The notes under the pieces: generated by a model
Database searches by the model: none
Told to the model about the DNA's origin: nothing
The model's input: only the letters and a program-made list of their open reading frames with translations
Assembly (NCBI GenBank): GCA_914767715.1
Contig: OU612070.1
Location: 26,774,025-26,834,024 of the forward strand
Length of the DNA: 60,000 nt
Reading direction: 5' to 3'
From: Membranipora membranacea
Lineage: Eukaryota; Bryozoa; Gymnolaemata; Cheilostomatida; Membraniporidae
Made by a program: the position numbers and the translations under genes
In this document: positions 58,298 to 60,000 of the stretch, one piece after another
How the letters are laid out: each line of letters opens with the position of its first letter
Numbering within the stretch: position 1 is the stretch's first letter

Positions 58298-59408
58298 ATT
58301 TTTTTTCTGGTTTCTGTTTGTGTTTATTTGTAATAAAAGGTTCTTCTAAAAGAAAATGATGACAGCGGAGCGATCAGGTAGTCAGAGACTAGAATGGCGA
58401 CCGCCCGATTAACAGTATGACAAAGAACTATGTGGCCGAAGACAGCCAAAGGAACCCCGCCCGCCGCGCCTGCTGACTATGCACCACACCCCCACAGGGC
58501 CCTGATTAAGAAGGTACCTGTTGAGCAGGTTTACACCTGTCGTCAACAGGGACCTTGCCCCCCTGCAGTTTTTGGCTCTTTGAGGGACAACTCCAAGTTT
58601 ACTTCTTGTGAAACTAACATTTGGTGAGCTCACACAGATCTCACAATTTGCAATTGTTTTTGAATGTAATATTAAAAAATAAATTTAAATAGCATTTGCA
58701 CCGGCATGATTTTAAGGTGCTCAAAGAATGAAGTTACATGGCCTCGTGGATGAATTTTTAAAATGACACGGAGTGCTGATTTTTGTAAAAGTCAAATTTG
58801 GTTTATCTCGCATTCAGCTGCATGGCCCCAGAACTCGATGCCGTAAATTAAGTGTGGGTAAAAAAATGTGTAGTATAAACTTATCATCATTGGAATATCT
58901 AAATATGGTCTTATGGAACGCATGAGCAACAGTATAAAATTGAGCTTTTTACAAATTTGTACAATATGAGGTTTAAAATTTATGTTACTGTCAAGCTCAA
59001 TCCCTAAGAATTTTGTATTTAATTTATTATCAAGCTGGTTTCCACCCATATTTAAAATGTAGTTTTCTGGAGTTTTAATCAGTTTATTTGGAGCTTTAAA
59101 AATGACCTGGAAAGTTTTAGAGTAATTCAAAATGAGCTTGTTTGCAATACACCAAATTTCTACTTTGTGCAGATTTTCTTGCACTTAATGGGAATCTGTT
59201 GAAAAAATGTTTGTGTCATCTGCAAATAAAATATATTCAAGGTCAGGAGCTGCTTTTAAAAGATCATTAATAAATATAAGAAATAAGATAGGGCCTAGAA
59301 CTGAGCCTTGAGGTACCCCAATTTTAATCGGCAGCCATGATGAACTGTGCGAATCCAGCTTCACATACTGGTACCTCTCGGATAAATATGTTTTTACAAG
59401 CGTCCCCT
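58298..59408 (-). mobile_element. 5'-truncated non-LTR retrotransposon inside a xanthine dehydrogenase exon
   Basis: The minus-strand 3' end is an A-run (T-run at 58,299-58,306) abutting the target sequence; the 5' end stops within the RT domain at about 59,400. RT motifs: [29 protein letters not shown] (active site ADD), then an in-frame TAA, then NKLILNYSKTFQVIF and NTKFLGIELDSNINF. The GTCC at 58,294-58,297 may recur at 59,402-59,405 as a short, imperfect target duplication. 58,355-58,640 is a GC-rich patch, presumably 3' UTR. 1.1 kb, dead. Confidence 0.85.
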
Positions 59409-59649
59409 ATGTATACCTTACTGAGAAAAAACCCTCAACCATCTCAGATGCAGATGGAAAAAGCGTTTGAAGGTACTATGCTGTATATGAAGTTTTACTG
59501 TTAAATCATTGTTCATTGATCAATGTTCATCATCTGCCAAAAAACTACTTTCACTTGTATCACCTGGGACTGGGGATGAAAGTCTTGAACCAGATTACCT
59601 AGACCGTTTTCCCATAATTATCTTGCTCTGCCAAAGTTGTCTATGGTAG

Positions 59650-59837
59650 GAAATCTGTGTCGGTGTACTGGCTATAGACCCATATTAGAGGGATTCAAAT
59701 CATTCGCTGTATCAGGATGTCCAATGGGAGAGAAATGCTGTAGGAAATCTGTGTCGGTGTACTGGCTATAGACCCATATTAGAGGGATTTAAATCATTCA
59801 CTAAATCAGGATGTCCAATGGGAGAGAAATGCTGTAA
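59650..59837 (+). repeat. 94-bp tandem duplication within a xanthine dehydrogenase exon
   Basis: Copies 59,650-59,743 and 59,744-59,837 differ at a few bases (TCGCTGTATC versus TCACTAAATC). Both copies are preceded by TAG, so each has an AG acceptor dinucleotide, but the second lacks a pyrimidine tract. 94 is not a multiple of three, so including both shifts the frame and reaches a stop. Confidence 0.95.
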
Positions 59838-60000
59838 AAATGGTGGCAGTGGAGGTGAAGATAGTGGCAGTGAACAGCAGCAAGGCGGGGGCAGGGATAC
59901 ACAAATCAGATACGACCCGACTCAGGAACCAATCTTTCCTCCAGAACTTAAGGATAGGAAGCATAAGCACTTTCTTTCAGAAAAGCAACTCTGGCAAAAA

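Larger units (their letters stand above)
58235..60000 (+). pseudogene. Xanthine dehydrogenase fragment, interrupted by LINE and exon duplication
   Basis: Family: molybdo-flavoenzyme oxidising hypoxanthine and xanthine in purine breakdown. Exon piece 58,235-58,297, after acceptor TTTATTTACAG, reads EKLAASYGSQCAFCTPGIVM, the second [2Fe-2S] motif (CGFCTPG in relatives, Gly to Ala here). The same exon resumes at 59,409-59,472 (MYTLLRKNPQPSQMQMEKAF) after an inserted LINE. The next exon (59,650 on) reads [19 protein letters not shown], has 94 bp duplicated in tandem, then continues to [15 protein letters not shown] and leaves the window. The N-terminal 2Fe-2S exon is not seen. As read, the locus cannot encode the enzyme; the functional gene may lie elsewhere. 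Confidence 0.9.

Noticed and set aside
58430-58627. Short Pro-rich frame in the GC-rich patch
   Set aside because: It lies within the LINE's presumed 3' UTR, opposite strand, with no homology I recognise.
58298-59408. Normal intron between two xanthine dehydrogenase exons
   Set aside because: The left border reads TCC/ATTTTT, not GT; coding is continuous across the gap; the insert has LINE RT and an A-tail.

Overview
This is AT-rich animal nuclear DNA. Short exons bounded by GT/AG, phase-1 introns and extracellular modules (C-type lectin, CUB, LDLa, PAN, NHL) show a metazoan. P/THAP9-type transposase, a Ngaro tyrosine-recombinase retrotransposon, non-LTR elements and tRNA-derived SINEs fit an aquatic invertebrate. 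I cannot name the phylum from sequence alone.

Layout. (1) 1-25,684 is one large imperfect inverted repeat. Arm 1 is 1-6,411 plus 13,265-13,608; arm 2 is 16,353-25,684. Each arm carries a C-type lectin gene (broken in arm 1, intact in arm 2) and, at its outer end, an inward-pointing P/THAP9-like transposase gene that is decayed in both. Arm 1 was split by a Ngaro element at 6,412-13,264; arm 2 preserves the empty site. (2) The 2.4-kb spacer unit (13,615-15,976) recurs inverted at 31,138-33,433. (3) 24.0-31 kb holds the rest of the arm-2 transposase gene (THAP exon near 28.1 kb) and diverged repeats. (4) 34.3-42 kb holds two convergent genes for secreted or membrane proteins: a PAN/CUB gene on the plus strand, apparently frameshifted, and an intact 10-exon CUB-CUB-like-LDLa-transmembrane receptor gene on the minus strand. 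(5) 42.2-44.3 kb is a Gag-only retroelement remnant. (6) 44.8-46.4 kb is an AT-rich satellite flanked by inverted SINE pairs. (7) 46.6-49.9 kb is a decayed NHL-propeller gene. (8) 50.7-51.4 kb is a fold-back MITE with a 7-bp target duplication. (9) 54.2-56.8 kb is a decayed SLC16-like transporter gene. (10) 58.2-60 kb is part of a xanthine dehydrogenase gene, split by a 5'-truncated LINE and carrying a 94-bp exon duplication.

Only the arm-2 lectin and the CUB/LDLa receptor read as complete, intact host genes; each splices to an exact multiple of three with consistent intron phases. Most other gene-like loci carry stops, frameshifts or insertions, so the window reads as a rapidly turning-over accessory region. 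Exon boundaries are by eye from splice consensus and protein-family fit. Identities are eyeball estimates, not computed alignments.
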